DNA from: an uncultured Alistipes sp.
GTDB lineage: Bacteria; Bacteroidota; Bacteroidia; Bacteroidales; Rikenellaceae
NCBI RefSeq assembly: GCF_963931675.1
Contig: NZ_OZ007039.1
Location: 1,149,657 to 1,213,656, forward strand
Length of the DNA stretch: 64,000 nucleotides
Direction of reading: 5' to 3'
Below the pieces are notes generated by a model, which searched no databases, was not told the DNA's origin, and saw only the letters and a program-made list of their open reading frames with translations. Of this stretch, positions 36,324 through 45,111 are shown piece after piece. A program made the translations under genes and the position numbers. The stretch's first letter is position 1. Every line of letters begins with the position of its first letter.

Positions 36324-39300
36324 ATGAAACTCGGAATTTTGCGGGCGGTGTGGTTGTGCGGTTTATGCCTGGCATGCCGCACGGGAGTGGGTATGGAGTG
36401 CAAATTCCGCTATTATACCGACAACGACGGCCTCTCTTCGAATACGATCCATTGCTTCTATCAGGACGACAAGGGCTACGTCTGGGTTGGGACCTCCGAC
36501 GGACTTGACCGCTTCAACTCCTGCGACTTCACCAACTACCGTTCCGACTACCGGATTCCCGACTGCCTGGGAACCAACTGCATCTATAGCCTCTGCGGGG
36601 AGAACTTCATGAACAGCGACCGGATTTGGGTCGGAACCTCCGATGGCGTCTACATCTACGATCCGAAGGACGAGTCCTTCGTCCCGGTGCCGATCGAGCG
36701 CAACGGGGTCGTGCTGCGCAACCTGCAGGTCTACACGCTCGTCTCGGACCGCGTGGGCAACATCTGGATCGGGACCATCGGCGACGGGCTGTTCCGCTAC
36801 AGCCTGCGCACGGGGAGTGTCGAGCGCTACGATAGCGAGACGTGCCCCGAGACCTTTACGTCGGATGTGATCGTGAAGATCCTGCTCACCGCCGGAAATC
36901 AGCTGTGGGTCGCCTCGGGCGGCGGTCCCATGCTGAGCCGATACAATCCCGAGACCAACAAGTTCACCACCTACCGGGTCGAGGACACGCTGACGCACAA
37001 GCCCATCGGCCGGATCTGCTCCCTGTGCCAGGACTCCTTCGGGGATATCTGGATCGGCGGCGGCGAGGGCGAGCTTTACAAGTTCGAACTATCGAGGCAG
37101 ACCTTCACGGGTAACTATCCGCCTTCCGGGACGTCGTACGGGCGTGTGCGCGAACTGATCGAGTATGTCCCGGGCGAACTGATGATGGGCACGGAGTGCG
37201 GACTGGTCTCGTTCGACGCCAAGGACCGCAGCTTTGTGCAGCTCGACGCCGGGACGAGCAACCGCAACGGACGGCTGAACGACAAGTTCATCCATTCGAT
37301 GCTCAAGGACCGTGAGGGCGGCATCTGGATCGGGACCTGGTTCGGCGGCATCAACTACATCTCGCCCCTCGGGCCGCTCTTCGAGACGATCGAGCCCGGG
37401 CCCGGCTGCGGCCGCGTCATCAGTAAGCTCTGCGAGGATCCCCGGGGCAACATTTGGATCGGGAGCGACGACGGCGGGTTGAGCCTCTACGACCCCCGCG
37501 AGGAGAGCTACGTGCCGGTGGTCGTCGATCCGGCGAATCCGTCGCTGAACATCCATGCCGTGGCCGTCGACGGGCCGTGGCTGTGGATCGGGACCTTCGG
37601 GAACGGCCTCTACCGGATGGACCGGGAAAGCCGCGACGTGAAACATTTCGCATGGACCGAGGACGGGACCGACGATCTCGATGTCTACTCCGTGATGCGC
37701 GACTCGCGCGGCACGCTCTGGATAGGGACCAAGGAGGGCATCTGCCGCTATGAGGACGACACGCAGCGGATCGAGTCCCTGCTGCCCCTCGGCCACAACA
37801 GCGATGTGGTGGACATTTGCGAGGACCGCTACGGGCAGGTGTGGTTCGCTTCGCAGAGCCGCGGGCTGATCCGTTACTCGGTCGACGGCGGGGAGTTCGC
37901 CTTCTTCTCGGGGGACGCCCGTTACGGATTGGCGGATTTCGTGAGTTGCCTGGCTGTGGAGAACGATCACCTCTGGATCGGAACCCACGGTCACGGCCTC
38001 TGCCGGTATGACATCGCCGAAGACCGCCTGGCAAGGGTCTTCGACGACACGACCTACGGTAACTGCGCGGTCTTCCAGATCATCCAGGACGGCGGCGACC
38101 TGTGGCTGTCGACCAACCGGGGACTGCTGAAGTTCAGCTGCCGCGACGCGCAGAAAAAGATCTACAAATATACCTCCGAGGACGGACTGCTGGCCAACAT
38201 CTTCAACACCAACTCCGGCATCAAGTCCTCCACGGGCCACATCTACGTCGGCTGCAACACCGGCATCAACCGCTTCTATCCCTACGATTTCACGCGTCGC
38301 GAAAACTCCGCGCGCCTGACCGTCGTCTTCCCCGACTTCAAACTCTTCAACCAGCGGGTGCCGCTCGACGGGAAGGTCCTCTCCTCGACGATCGACTGCC
38401 AGCGCAGCGTGCGTTTCCGTAGCCGCAAGGGGTCGTTCAGCCTCGATTTCATCGCCCTGAATTTCTCGTCGCCGCTGCGGACCGTATACCGCTACCGGCT
38501 GGAGAATTTCGACCGGGAGTGGCTCGTTTCCGATCCCGAGGAGACGTCGGGCGTGCAGCACGTCTCTTATACGAATCTTCCCTCGGGCTCCTACCGCTTT
38601 GTCGTCAGCGCGTCGAACAACGGTGAGCAGTTCGGCGAGGAGGCCGAGGTGCTTGTCGGGATTCTGCCTCCGTGGTGGCTGGGAAAGGGCATGGTGGGAC
38701 TCTACGTGCTCTTGGGACTCTCGGCCCTCGGCTTCGGAGGCTACCTTCTGCGCCGGAAGATTGTCCGTGCCCACCGCGAGCAGATCGCCTCCATCGCCCG
38801 CAAGAACAAACTCGACCTGCTGGAGGCCAAGGTCGCCTTCTTCGACGAGGTCGCCCGGAATATCCAGACGCCCGTGGCCATGATCTCCGCCCCCGTCGAG
38901 GCCATCGCCCAGCAGGTTTCCGACCCCGAACGCATCCGTGAGGATCTGGGTATTGTCCGCAAGAACTGCGACCGTCTGCTGCAAATTGTCAAGCAAATTT
39001 CGAACCTGAAGTATTCCGAGATCGAGGGCGCGCGGGCCGCGCTGTCGCGCAGAGCTGCGGAGCCGGCTTCCGCGAACGTTGCGGCCGATTCCAACGCTTC
39101 CGGGACGCACGGGTCCCCCCCCCTTCATCCGAGGATTCTTTTTGTTGTGAATGAGCGCGATAGCGCCGACTTCCTGTTGCGCCACCTTTCGGACGACTAT
39201 TCGATCCGATGCGTGACCCGGGCGCGCGAAGCCCTCGACGAGTTGCGCACGCACAGCTTCTCGGCCGTCGTCGCTGAGGTGCGGCTCGCCGGCGAGCCCG

Positions 39301-39890
39301 ACGGCATCGGGCTCTGCGAGGCGATACGTGCCGACAATGGACTGAACCACCTCCCGGTCATTTTGCTGGAGGTGGGCGGGTCGGACGCCGAAAAGATTCG
39401 CGGCATCCGGGCCGGTGCCGATGTCTTCTTTGAGAACCCCGAGTCGGCGAACTGCCTGGGAGAGCAGATCCGCGCGCTCATCGAACTGCGCCGACAGCTG
39501 CGGCTGAAGTATTCGAAGATGCCCTACATGCCCTTCGAGGAGCAGTCGCTGCCCGGCGGTTCGCGCTTCATGGAGCAGGTAAACCGTTACATCACCGACA
39601 ACATCTCGAATGCCGGCATGACCGTCGAGGATATCGCCGATGCGGTGAACGTGAGCCGCACGCTGCTCTTCTCGCGGATCAAGGCCCTGGCCGGGACCAC
39701 GCCCAACGAACTGCTACGTACGATCCGCTTGAAGATGGCCGCCGAGCTGCTCGCAGCGCCGAACAACCTCCGCGTGACGGAGATCTGCTACATGGTGGGT
39801 TTCACCTCGACCTCCTATTTCGCCAAGTGCTTCAAGACGCAGTACGGCATCCTCCCGACCGAATGGATGGAGCGCTACCGCAAGGAGTAG
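36324..39890 (+). CDS. HTCS-derived regulator lacking kinase and phospho-acceptor residues
   Basis: An 1188-residue membrane regulator built like a hybrid two-component system. A signal peptide leads into periplasmic Reg_prop beta-propeller repeats (about 30-650; recurrent IWIGT and LWIGT), Y_Y_Y domain (about 700-775) and one membrane segment (about 785-808). A HisKA-like helix pair follows at about 830-895, then a receiver-like domain (936-1050) and an AraC DNA-binding domain (1080-1188). Key residues are lost: the HisKA block reads FFDEVARNIQTP, with Arg845 for His. The whole HATPase domain is absent, replaced by an Ala/Ser-rich linker. The receiver has Glu985 where the Asp should be. It probably controls the adjacent PUL by direct conformational coupling. 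Confidence 0.88.
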   Translation: MKLGILRAVWLCGLCLACRTGVGMECKFRYYTDNDGLSSNTIHCFYQDDKGYVWVGTSDGLDRFNSCDFTNYRSDYRIPDCLGTNCIYSLCGENFMNSDRIWVGTSDGVYIYDPKDESFVPVPIERNGVVLRNLQVYTLVSDRVGNIWIGTIGDGLFRYSLRTGSVERYDSETCPETFTSDVIVKILLTAGNQLWVASGGGPMLSRYNPETNKFTTYRVEDTLTHKPIGRICSLCQDSFGDIWIGGGEGELYKFELSRQTFTGNYPPSGTSYGRVRELIEYVPGELMMGTECGLVSFDAKDRSFVQLDAGTSNRNGRLNDKFIHSMLKDREGGIWIGTWFGGINYISPLGPLFETIEPGPGCGRVISKLCEDPRGNIWIGSDDGGLSLYDPREESYVPVVVDPANPSLNIHAVAVDGPWLWIGTFGNGLYRMDRESRDVKHFAWTEDGTDDLDVYSVMRDSRGTLWIGTKEGICRYEDDTQRIESLLPLGHNSDVVDICEDRYGQVWFASQSRGLIRYSVDGGEFAFFSGDARYGLADFVSCLAVENDHLWIGTHGHGLCRYDIAEDRLARVFDDTTYGNCAVFQIIQDGGDLWLSTNRGLLKFSCRDAQKKIYKYTSEDGLLANIFNTNSGIKSSTGHIYVGCNTGINRFYPYDFTRRENSARLTVVFPDFKLFNQRVPLDGKVLSSTIDCQRSVRFRSRKGSFSLDFIALNFSSPLRTVYRYRLENFDREWLVSDPEETSGVQHVSYTNLPSGSYRFVVSASNNGEQFGEEAEVLVGILPPWWLGKGMVGLYVLLGLSALGFGGYLLRRKIVRAHREQIASIARKNKLDLLEAKVAFFDEVARNIQTPVAMISAPVEAIAQQVSDPERIREDLGIVRKNCDRLLQIVKQISNLKYSEIEGARAALSRRAAEPASANVAADSNASGTHGSPPLHPRILFVVNERDSADFLLRHLSDDYSIRCVTRAREALDELRTHSFSAVVAEVRLAGEPDGIGLCEAIRADNGLNHLPVILLEVGGSDAEKIRGIRAGADVFFENPESANCLGEQIRALIELRRQLRLKYSKMPYMPFEEQSLPGGSRFMEQVNRYITDNISNAGMTVEDIADAVNVSRTLLFSRIKALAGTTPNELLRTIRLKMAAELLAAPNNLRVTEICYMVGFTSTSYFAKCFKTQYGILPTEWMERYRKE
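39115..39123 (+). repeat. C9 homopolymer inside the HTCS-like gene
   Basis: Nine C in a row at codons 931-934, in the linker just before the receiver-like domain. A one-base slip would remove the receiver and DNA-binding domains while leaving the sensor half. Confidence 0.85.
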
Positions 39891-39915
39891 CGGTGTGGTG
39901 TCGGACCGTAAAACG

Positions 39916-39949
39916 GAAGTAGCGAAACCCGTGTGGGTTCCGCTGCTTC
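39916..39949. terminator. Hairpin between the convergent HTCS-like and M13 genes
   Basis: GAAGTAGCGAAACCC (39916-39930) pairs with GGGTTCCGCTGCTTC (39935-39949) with one wobble and one mismatch around a GTGT loop. It lies between the two convergent stops. No T-run is present. Confidence 0.5.
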
Positions 39950-39971
39950 GTGTTTGAAGGAAGGCTGTGTC

Positions 39972-42008
39972 CTACCAGATGATCACGCGCTCCTCCTCGG
40001 GCAGGAACATCTCACCGTCGGTGATCCCGAAGGCGTCGTAGAAGTCCTGCAGGTTGCGCAGCGTGGCATTCACACGCCATTTGCCCAGCGAGTGTACGTC
40101 GAGCTTCGTCAGACGCGCGATCTCCTCGTCGCGGATGTTCTGGGCCCAGAGCGTGGCGTAGGCCAGGTAGAAGCGCTGGGCATCGGTGAAGCCGTCGATC
40201 GGGGCCGGGGCCTCCTTGCCTGCGAGCGAATTCCGGTAGGCCGTATAGGCCACCCGCAAACCGCCCTGATCGGCAATGTTCTCACCCAGACACAGCGCTC
40301 CGTTGGCGTGCAGCGCCGGCTGGTCGCCCTTGGCCGGGAGCACCTCGATGGCATCGAACTGCTTGACCAGGATCTCCGTCTTGGCCTGGAAGGCGGCGGC
40401 ATCCTCCTCGGTCCACCAGTTGTTCATGTTGCCGTCCTTGTCGAACTGGCGCCCCTGATCGTCGAATCCGTGGGTCATCTCGTGGCCGATCACCACGCCG
40501 ATGGCGCCATAGTTCACCGCATCGTCGGCATCCGGGTTGTAGAATGGAGGCTGCAGAATCGCGGCCGGGAAGCAGATCTCGTTCGTCGTCGGGTTGTAGT
40601 AGGCGTTTACCGTCTGCGGAGTCATCCCCCACTCGGCCCGGTCGACCGGTTTGCCGTACTTTTCGAGGTTATCCTTCGTGGCCCAGATCCCGGCGTTTCG
40701 CAGGTTTTCGTAATAGCTCTTCGTCGGATCGATCTCAAGTGTCGAATAATCCTTCCACTTGTCCGGGTAGCCGATCTTCACGGTAAACGAGTTCAGTTTC
40801 TCCTGCGCCTTGGCCTTCGTGGCATCCGACATCCAGTCGAGGTCGGCGATATGCTGCGAGAGCGACGTCTGCAGGTTCTTCACCAGCTCCGTCATGCGCT
40901 GCTTGTCCTTCTCGGGGAAGTATTTCGCCACGTACATCTCACCCACGGCCTCGCCCAGCAGTCCGTTGGGCACCGACATGGCACGTTTCCAGCGGGGTTT
41001 CTGCTCCTGCTGGCCCGACATCGTGCGGCCGTAGAACTCGAACGACGCGGTTTGGAAATCGTCGCTCAGCGACGAAGCCCCGCCGTCGATGATCTGGGCG
41101 GCCAGGTAGTGGCGGATCTTCTCCAGCGGGAGGGTCTTGAAGAGCGTATTGACGCGCTCCATGACGCGCTTCTGCTGTACGATCATGCGGTCGGCGTCGG
41201 CCAGACCCATCCCTTCGAAGTAGACATCCCAGTCGATGGCGTCGTAGGCTTTGGCGAATTCCGCGCGCGTCATCGGGTTGTACTGCGCGGGGATGTCGCG
41301 CTGCTCGACGTTCGAGAAGAAGACCTCGGCCAGCGAGTCCTCTACTTCGAGGGCGTCGGCGGCGGCCTGTGCGGCGGCTTCGGCATCATACCCGCAGAGG
41401 GTGAAGAGCTGCACGAGGTAGTTTTTGTAGGCCTCCTTGATCGAGGCGTTCTCCGGGTCGACATAGTAGTCGCGGTCGCCCATCGAGAGGCCCGACTGGG
41501 CCACGTAGAGCGTGTTGACGTTGCTGTCCATCAAGTCGGCCATCACGCCGATGCCGAAGAAGGGATTGGCCAGCGCCATGTGGATCCGGGCAAGCACCTC
41601 CGGGAGCTGCTTGCGGTCGGTCAGCCCCTCGACGAGCTGCAGGTCGGCAGCCAGCGGTGCGGCGCCCTCGGCATTCAGGCGTGTGGAGTCGAGCCCCATC
41701 TTGTAGAGGTCCGCGATCTTCTGCTCGACGCTTCCCGGGGCGGTTTCGAGTTTGGCCATCTCCTGGAAGAGCCGGTTGATGCGCTTTTCGTTGTTTTCGC
41801 GCAGGACGTCGAAGGAGCCGTAGCGCGAGAATTCGGGCTTCAGCGGGTTGTTCTTTTGCCAGCCGCCCGTGGCATACTGGTAGAAGTCGGCGTTCGGGGC
41901 TACCGACAGGTCGAAATTCGTGAGGTCGATGGCCGGGGTTTTCGTATTGTTGTTCTGACAGGCTGCCATACAGACTGCGGTTGCTGCTAAAAGGATGATA
42001 CGTTTCAT
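39972..42008 (-). CDS. M13-family metallopeptidase lipoprotein (PepO/neprilysin type)
   Basis: A 678-residue zinc endopeptidase that cuts small peptides outside the cytoplasm. The N-terminal signal ends in lipobox MAAC, with the mature protein starting CQNNNTKTP. The gluzincin motif VIGHEMTHGFDDQGRQFD and the third ligand in CLGENIADQGGL (ENxxD) are intact. The family substrate motif NAYYNPTTNEICFPAAILQPPFY is present. Length matches bacterial M13 enzymes. It follows pgk in the same direction, with a strong hairpin between them, and converges on the HTCS-like gene. It is likely anchored in a membrane facing the periplasm. Confidence 0.95.
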   Translation of the reverse strand: MKRIILLAATAVCMAACQNNNTKTPAIDLTNFDLSVAPNADFYQYATGGWQKNNPLKPEFSRYGSFDVLRENNEKRINRLFQEMAKLETAPGSVEQKIADLYKMGLDSTRLNAEGAAPLAADLQLVEGLTDRKQLPEVLARIHMALANPFFGIGVMADLMDSNVNTLYVAQSGLSMGDRDYYVDPENASIKEAYKNYLVQLFTLCGYDAEAAAQAAADALEVEDSLAEVFFSNVEQRDIPAQYNPMTRAEFAKAYDAIDWDVYFEGMGLADADRMIVQQKRVMERVNTLFKTLPLEKIRHYLAAQIIDGGASSLSDDFQTASFEFYGRTMSGQQEQKPRWKRAMSVPNGLLGEAVGEMYVAKYFPEKDKQRMTELVKNLQTSLSQHIADLDWMSDATKAKAQEKLNSFTVKIGYPDKWKDYSTLEIDPTKSYYENLRNAGIWATKDNLEKYGKPVDRAEWGMTPQTVNAYYNPTTNEICFPAAILQPPFYNPDADDAVNYGAIGVVIGHEMTHGFDDQGRQFDKDGNMNNWWTEEDAAAFQAKTEILVKQFDAIEVLPAKGDQPALHANGALCLGENIADQGGLRVAYTAYRNSLAGKEAPAPIDGFTDAQRFYLAYATLWAQNIRDEEIARLTKLDVHSLGKWRVNATLRNLQDFYDAFGITDGEMFLPEEERVIIW

Positions 42009-42030
42009 GCGTTGTTCGGGTTTTTGATGA

Positions 42031-42068
42031 GAAGCGGAGATTTCCGGAGCTCCGGAAATCTCCGCTTC
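42031..42068 (-). terminator. Perfect palindromic hairpin downstream of pgk
   Basis: A 38-base perfect palindrome, each half 19 bases (GAAGCGGAGATTTCCGGAG and its complement), between the pgk stop (42100) and the start of the M13 gene (42008). No T-run follows on the minus strand, so it may act as a terminator or a 3' stabiliser. Confidence 0.7.
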
Positions 42069-42099
42069 GGGATAATTGCTTGTTCCGATTCCGGGCCTC

Positions 42100-43362
42100 C
42101 TATTCGCGGATGGCCTCTACGCCGGGCAGCGTGCCGAACTCGATATATTCGAGCAGGGCGCCGCCGCCGGTCGAGATGTAGGATACCTGGTCGGCCAGTC
42201 CGAACTTGTTGATGCAGGCCACCGAGTCGCCGCCGCCGATGAGCGAGTAGGCGCCCTTCTTCGTGGCCTCGGCGATGGCCAGCGCCACCTCCTTCGAGCC
42301 GGTTGCGAACTTGTCGATCTCGAAGACGCCTACCGGGCCGTTCCACAGGATCGTCTTGCAGCCGAGGATGTGCTCGCGGAAGATCTTCTTGCCCTCATCG
42401 GCGATGTCGACACCCTCCCAGTTGTCGGGGATGTTGTCGGCCGGAGCCGTCGAGGTGTTGGCGTCGGCCGAGAAGGCGTCGGCGATCAGCGCGTCGGGCG
42501 ACATCACCAGCTGAACACCCTTCTGCTTGGCCAGTTCGAGGATCTCCAGGGCTACGGGGAACATGTCGGGCTCGCAGATCGAGTTGCCGACCTTGCCGCC
42601 CTGGGCTGCGGCAAAGGTGTAGGTCATGCCGCCGCCGATGACGATCGAATCGACCTTCTCGATCAGGGCCTTGATCACGCCGATCTTCGTCGAGACCTTC
42701 GAGCCGCCGATGATGGCGCAGAACGGGTGCTGCGGGGCCTCCATGAGCGACGAGATCGCCTTGACCTCCTTCTCCATCAGGTAGCCGAACATCTTGTCGT
42801 TGGGGAAGTGCTTGGCGATCAGATAGGTTGAAGCGTGCTTGCGGTGAGCCGTGCCGAAGGCGTCGTTGATGTAGCAGTCGGCATACGAAGCGAGTTTCTT
42901 GACGAACTCCTTCTGCGGACCCTCCTTCAGGGCCTTTTTGGCGGCATCCTTCTCCTCCTTGGTGGCGTCCTCGGCCAGACCGCGGGGTTTGCCCTCCTCC
43001 TCGGCGTAGAAACGCAGGTTTTCGAGCAGCAGCACTTCGCCCGGCTTGAGGGCCTTGGCCATTTCGGCAGCCTTCTCGCCCATGCAGTCACCGGCGAAGA
43101 GGACCTTCGTGCCGAGGTTCTTCTCGATGGCCGGGATGATCTGCTCAAGCGAGTATTTCGGATCGGGGTTCTTCTTCGGACGGCCCATGTGCGACATGAG
43201 GATCACCGAACCGCCCTCGGAGAGCACCTTCTTGACGGTGGGCATGGCGGCGCGGATGCGCGTGTCGTCGGTTACTTCGCCCTTCTCGTTCAGGGGCACG
43301 TTGAAATCCACGCGGATGATCGCGCGTTTGCCTTTGAAATCGTAGTTGTCGATCGAAATCAT
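42100..43362 (-). CDS. pgk: Phosphoglycerate kinase
   Basis: A 420-residue cytosolic glycolytic enzyme that transfers the phosphate of 1,3-bisphosphoglycerate to ADP. The signature [19 protein letters not shown] is at the N-terminus. The basic substrate patch SHMGRPKK follows, then [17 protein letters not shown] and the C-terminal nucleotide site [13 protein letters not shown]. It is slightly longer than the roughly 390-400 residues usual in bacteria because of a Lys/Glu-rich insert near 125-150 ([17 protein letters not shown]), which from memory is common in Bacteroidetes. It is monocistronic with its own -7 box and hairpin. Confidence 0.97.
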   Translation of the reverse strand: MISIDNYDFKGKRAIIRVDFNVPLNEKGEVTDDTRIRAAMPTVKKVLSEGGSVILMSHMGRPKKNPDPKYSLEQIIPAIEKNLGTKVLFAGDCMGEKAAEMAKALKPGEVLLLENLRFYAEEEGKPRGLAEDATKEEKDAAKKALKEGPQKEFVKKLASYADCYINDAFGTAHRKHASTYLIAKHFPNDKMFGYLMEKEVKAISSLMEAPQHPFCAIIGGSKVSTKIGVIKALIEKVDSIVIGGGMTYTFAAAQGGKVGNSICEPDMFPVALEILELAKQKGVQLVMSPDALIADAFSADANTSTAPADNIPDNWEGVDIADEGKKIFREHILGCKTILWNGPVGVFEIDKFATGSKEVALAIAEATKKGAYSLIGGGDSVACINKFGLADQVSYISTGGGALLEYIEFGTLPGVEAIRE

Positions 43363-43420
43363 AGCTCTTTGAGATTTAAGTATTTTGTAGAAATTTTTTC
43401 CGTGAATCCCGTATCGGCGA

Positions 43421-43428
43421 CAAAGTTA
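43421..43428 (-). promoter_or_regulatory. Promoter -7 box of pgk
   Basis: On the minus strand this reads TAACTTTG (TAnnTTTG), about 60 bases before the pgk ATG at 43362. Confidence 0.6.
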
Positions 43429-43529
43429 CGAAAAATTTTCAGTAAATCTGTTATTCCGATAACAGAAAAAACAAACGCCCGGTAAAAACAAATCTTCCGG
43501 AGCGGCAAATCCGCCCCGGAAGACCGGTG

Positions 43530-44852
43530 TCAATATTTGTACCGCACCCACTTGAAGAGCTCCTTCAGGGTGGGTTTCTTGCCGTACATGAAGATGCCCA
43601 CGCGGTAGATCTTGGCCGCGAACCAGACCATCGCCACGAACGAGCCGTAGAGCACCGCGAGCGAGAGGAGGATCTCCCACAGCGGGATGTCGTAGGGGAT
43701 GCGGGCCATCATCACCACGGGCGACGTGAAGGGGATGATCGAGAACCAGAAGGCCATCGGGGAGTTGGGGTCCTTGATGACGGCCAGCATCATCAGCAGG
43801 GCGAGGATGATCGGCAGCGTGATGGGCATCTGCAGCTGCGAGGCGTCCTGAATGTTGTCGACTGCCGAACCCACGGCGGCGAACATCGCCGAATAGAGCA
43901 GGTAGCCCCCGAAGACGAACAGCAGCAGACAGCCGAAGATCTTGAGGATGTAACCCAGGTCGGTCATGGCGGCCAGGGCCTGCATCGCCTCGGGGTCCAT
44001 GCCGCTCATCGCGGCGGCGTCGGGAACGCCCTGCTGCATGGCCTGGACACCGGCCATCGCCTCGGCGGGCATCAGGTGGGGCAGCACGAAGCCCCCTGCG
44101 GCGACGATCAGCACGCCCCAGATGAGGATCTGCACCACGGCGACGGCCGCCACGCCGAGGATCTTCCCGAGCATCAGGTCGAAGGGCCTCACGGACGAGA
44201 CCATCACCTCCAGGACGCGGTTGTTCTTCTCCTCGATCACGGACTGCATGACCATCGAACCGTAGATCAGCAGGAACATGTAGAGGACGAACCCGAGGAT
44301 GTAGCCGAGTACCGTGGCCACGGTCGACGACTGCGCCTGGGTGTCCTCCTCCTGCGACTTGTCGTTACGGAAGGTCTGCAACGTGACCGTGGTCTTCACC
44401 TCGTCGAGGATCTGCTGCAGGTTTTCGATGTCGTAGGCCTTGAGCTTCTCGGCTTCGAGCACCTTCTCGATCTGGTCCGTGATGCTGCTCTCGACGGAGA
44501 GCGACGACGACGAATTGGCGTAGAGCCGCACGTTCGAGGGGTTTTCGAGGATGTCCTGCCCGATGTAGAGTATGCCGAAGCGGTCGGTCAACTCCCTGCG
44601 GGCCTCGTCGGTCGAGAGGTCGGTGGACTCGAAACGGATCTCTTCGTCGCTTTCGAGCCGTGGGGCCACCAGCCCGCTCTCGTCGATCACGGCGATCGTC
44701 TTCTGTTCGCCGCGCGAATACTCCATGATGAGTGCCGGGGCGGCCATCAGGGCGATCATCAGGACGGGCATCAGGATCGTGCTGATGATAAAGGATTTTT
44801 TGCGCACGCGCTCGTTGAACTCGCGCTGGATAATGATGGGTATGTTGGACAT
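43530..44852 (-). CDS. ABC-2 type transporter permease (NatB-like)
   Basis: A 440-residue inner-membrane permease with a first membrane helix at about 20-45 (SFIISTILMPVLMIALMAAP). A large extracytoplasmic domain (about 50-190) follows, then a cluster of about five helices to the C-terminus (VLGYILGFVLYMFLLIYGSMV, GKILGVAAVAVVQILIWGVL, FGCLLLFVFGGYLLY and others). This is the NatB/ABC2_membrane_3 layout. The frame runs on to 45020, but that stretch overlaps the small gene upstream, so MSNIPIIIQREF at 44852 is the start. It pairs with the ATPase at 45112. The substrate is unknown; NatAB relatives export sodium or small molecules. Confidence 0.9.
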   Translation of the reverse strand: MSNIPIIIQREFNERVRKKSFIISTILMPVLMIALMAAPALIMEYSRGEQKTIAVIDESGLVAPRLESDEEIRFESTDLSTDEARRELTDRFGILYIGQDILENPSNVRLYANSSSSLSVESSITDQIEKVLEAEKLKAYDIENLQQILDEVKTTVTLQTFRNDKSQEEDTQAQSSTVATVLGYILGFVLYMFLLIYGSMVMQSVIEEKNNRVLEVMVSSVRPFDLMLGKILGVAAVAVVQILIWGVLIVAAGGFVLPHLMPAEAMAGVQAMQQGVPDAAAMSGMDPEAMQALAAMTDLGYILKIFGCLLLFVFGGYLLYSAMFAAVGSAVDNIQDASQLQMPITLPIILALLMMLAVIKDPNSPMAFWFSIIPFTSPVVMMARIPYDIPLWEILLSLAVLYGSFVAMVWFAAKIYRVGIFMYGKKPTLKELFKWVRYKY

Positions 44853-44866
44853 GGCGTCTGTTTTTT

Positions 44867-45100
44867 TCAATTCTCTTTCTCTTCTGTTTTCCGGTCTCCC
44901 CGGGTGCGGAGCAGCAGCAGGATGCCGCAGCACAGCGTGATGGACGAGAGGATGAGCCGGAATGTGCTCTCCTCCGTTCTCAGGCCGTGGACCACTCCGT
45001 ACATGCCGAATCCCAGACACAGGCCTGCGAGCGTCCCTGCGGCGGCTTTCGTAAGGCGTTTCGGGTTCCGTTGTCCGGTCTCTCCGTTCTGCTTTTCCAT
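44867..45100 (-). CDS. Small two-helix membrane protein in the ABC operon
   Basis: A 77-residue protein between the ABC ATPase and permease genes, 11 and 14 bases from each. A basic N-terminus (EKQNGETGQRNPKRLTK) is followed by two hydrophobic segments (about 19-37 and 47-61) and a charged tail ending TEEKEN. The positive-inside pattern puts both ends in the cytoplasm. No family is recognised. It may be an accessory subunit of the transporter or an unrelated passenger. The tight spacing and codon use argue that it is a real gene. Confidence 0.7.
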   Translation of the reverse strand: MEKQNGETGQRNPKRLTKAAAGTLAGLCLGFGMYGVVHGLRTEESTFRLILSSITLCCGILLLLRTRGDRKTEEKEN

Positions 45101-45111
45101 GGTGCTCCGGT

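Noticed and set aside
36324..39890. A frameshift or assembly error as the reason for the missing ATPase domain
   Set aside because: The frame is continuous through HisKA remnant, linker, receiver and AraC domain, and the His and Asp losses are independent of any indel. A real decayed HTCS is the simpler reading, though the C9 tract length should be checked in reads.
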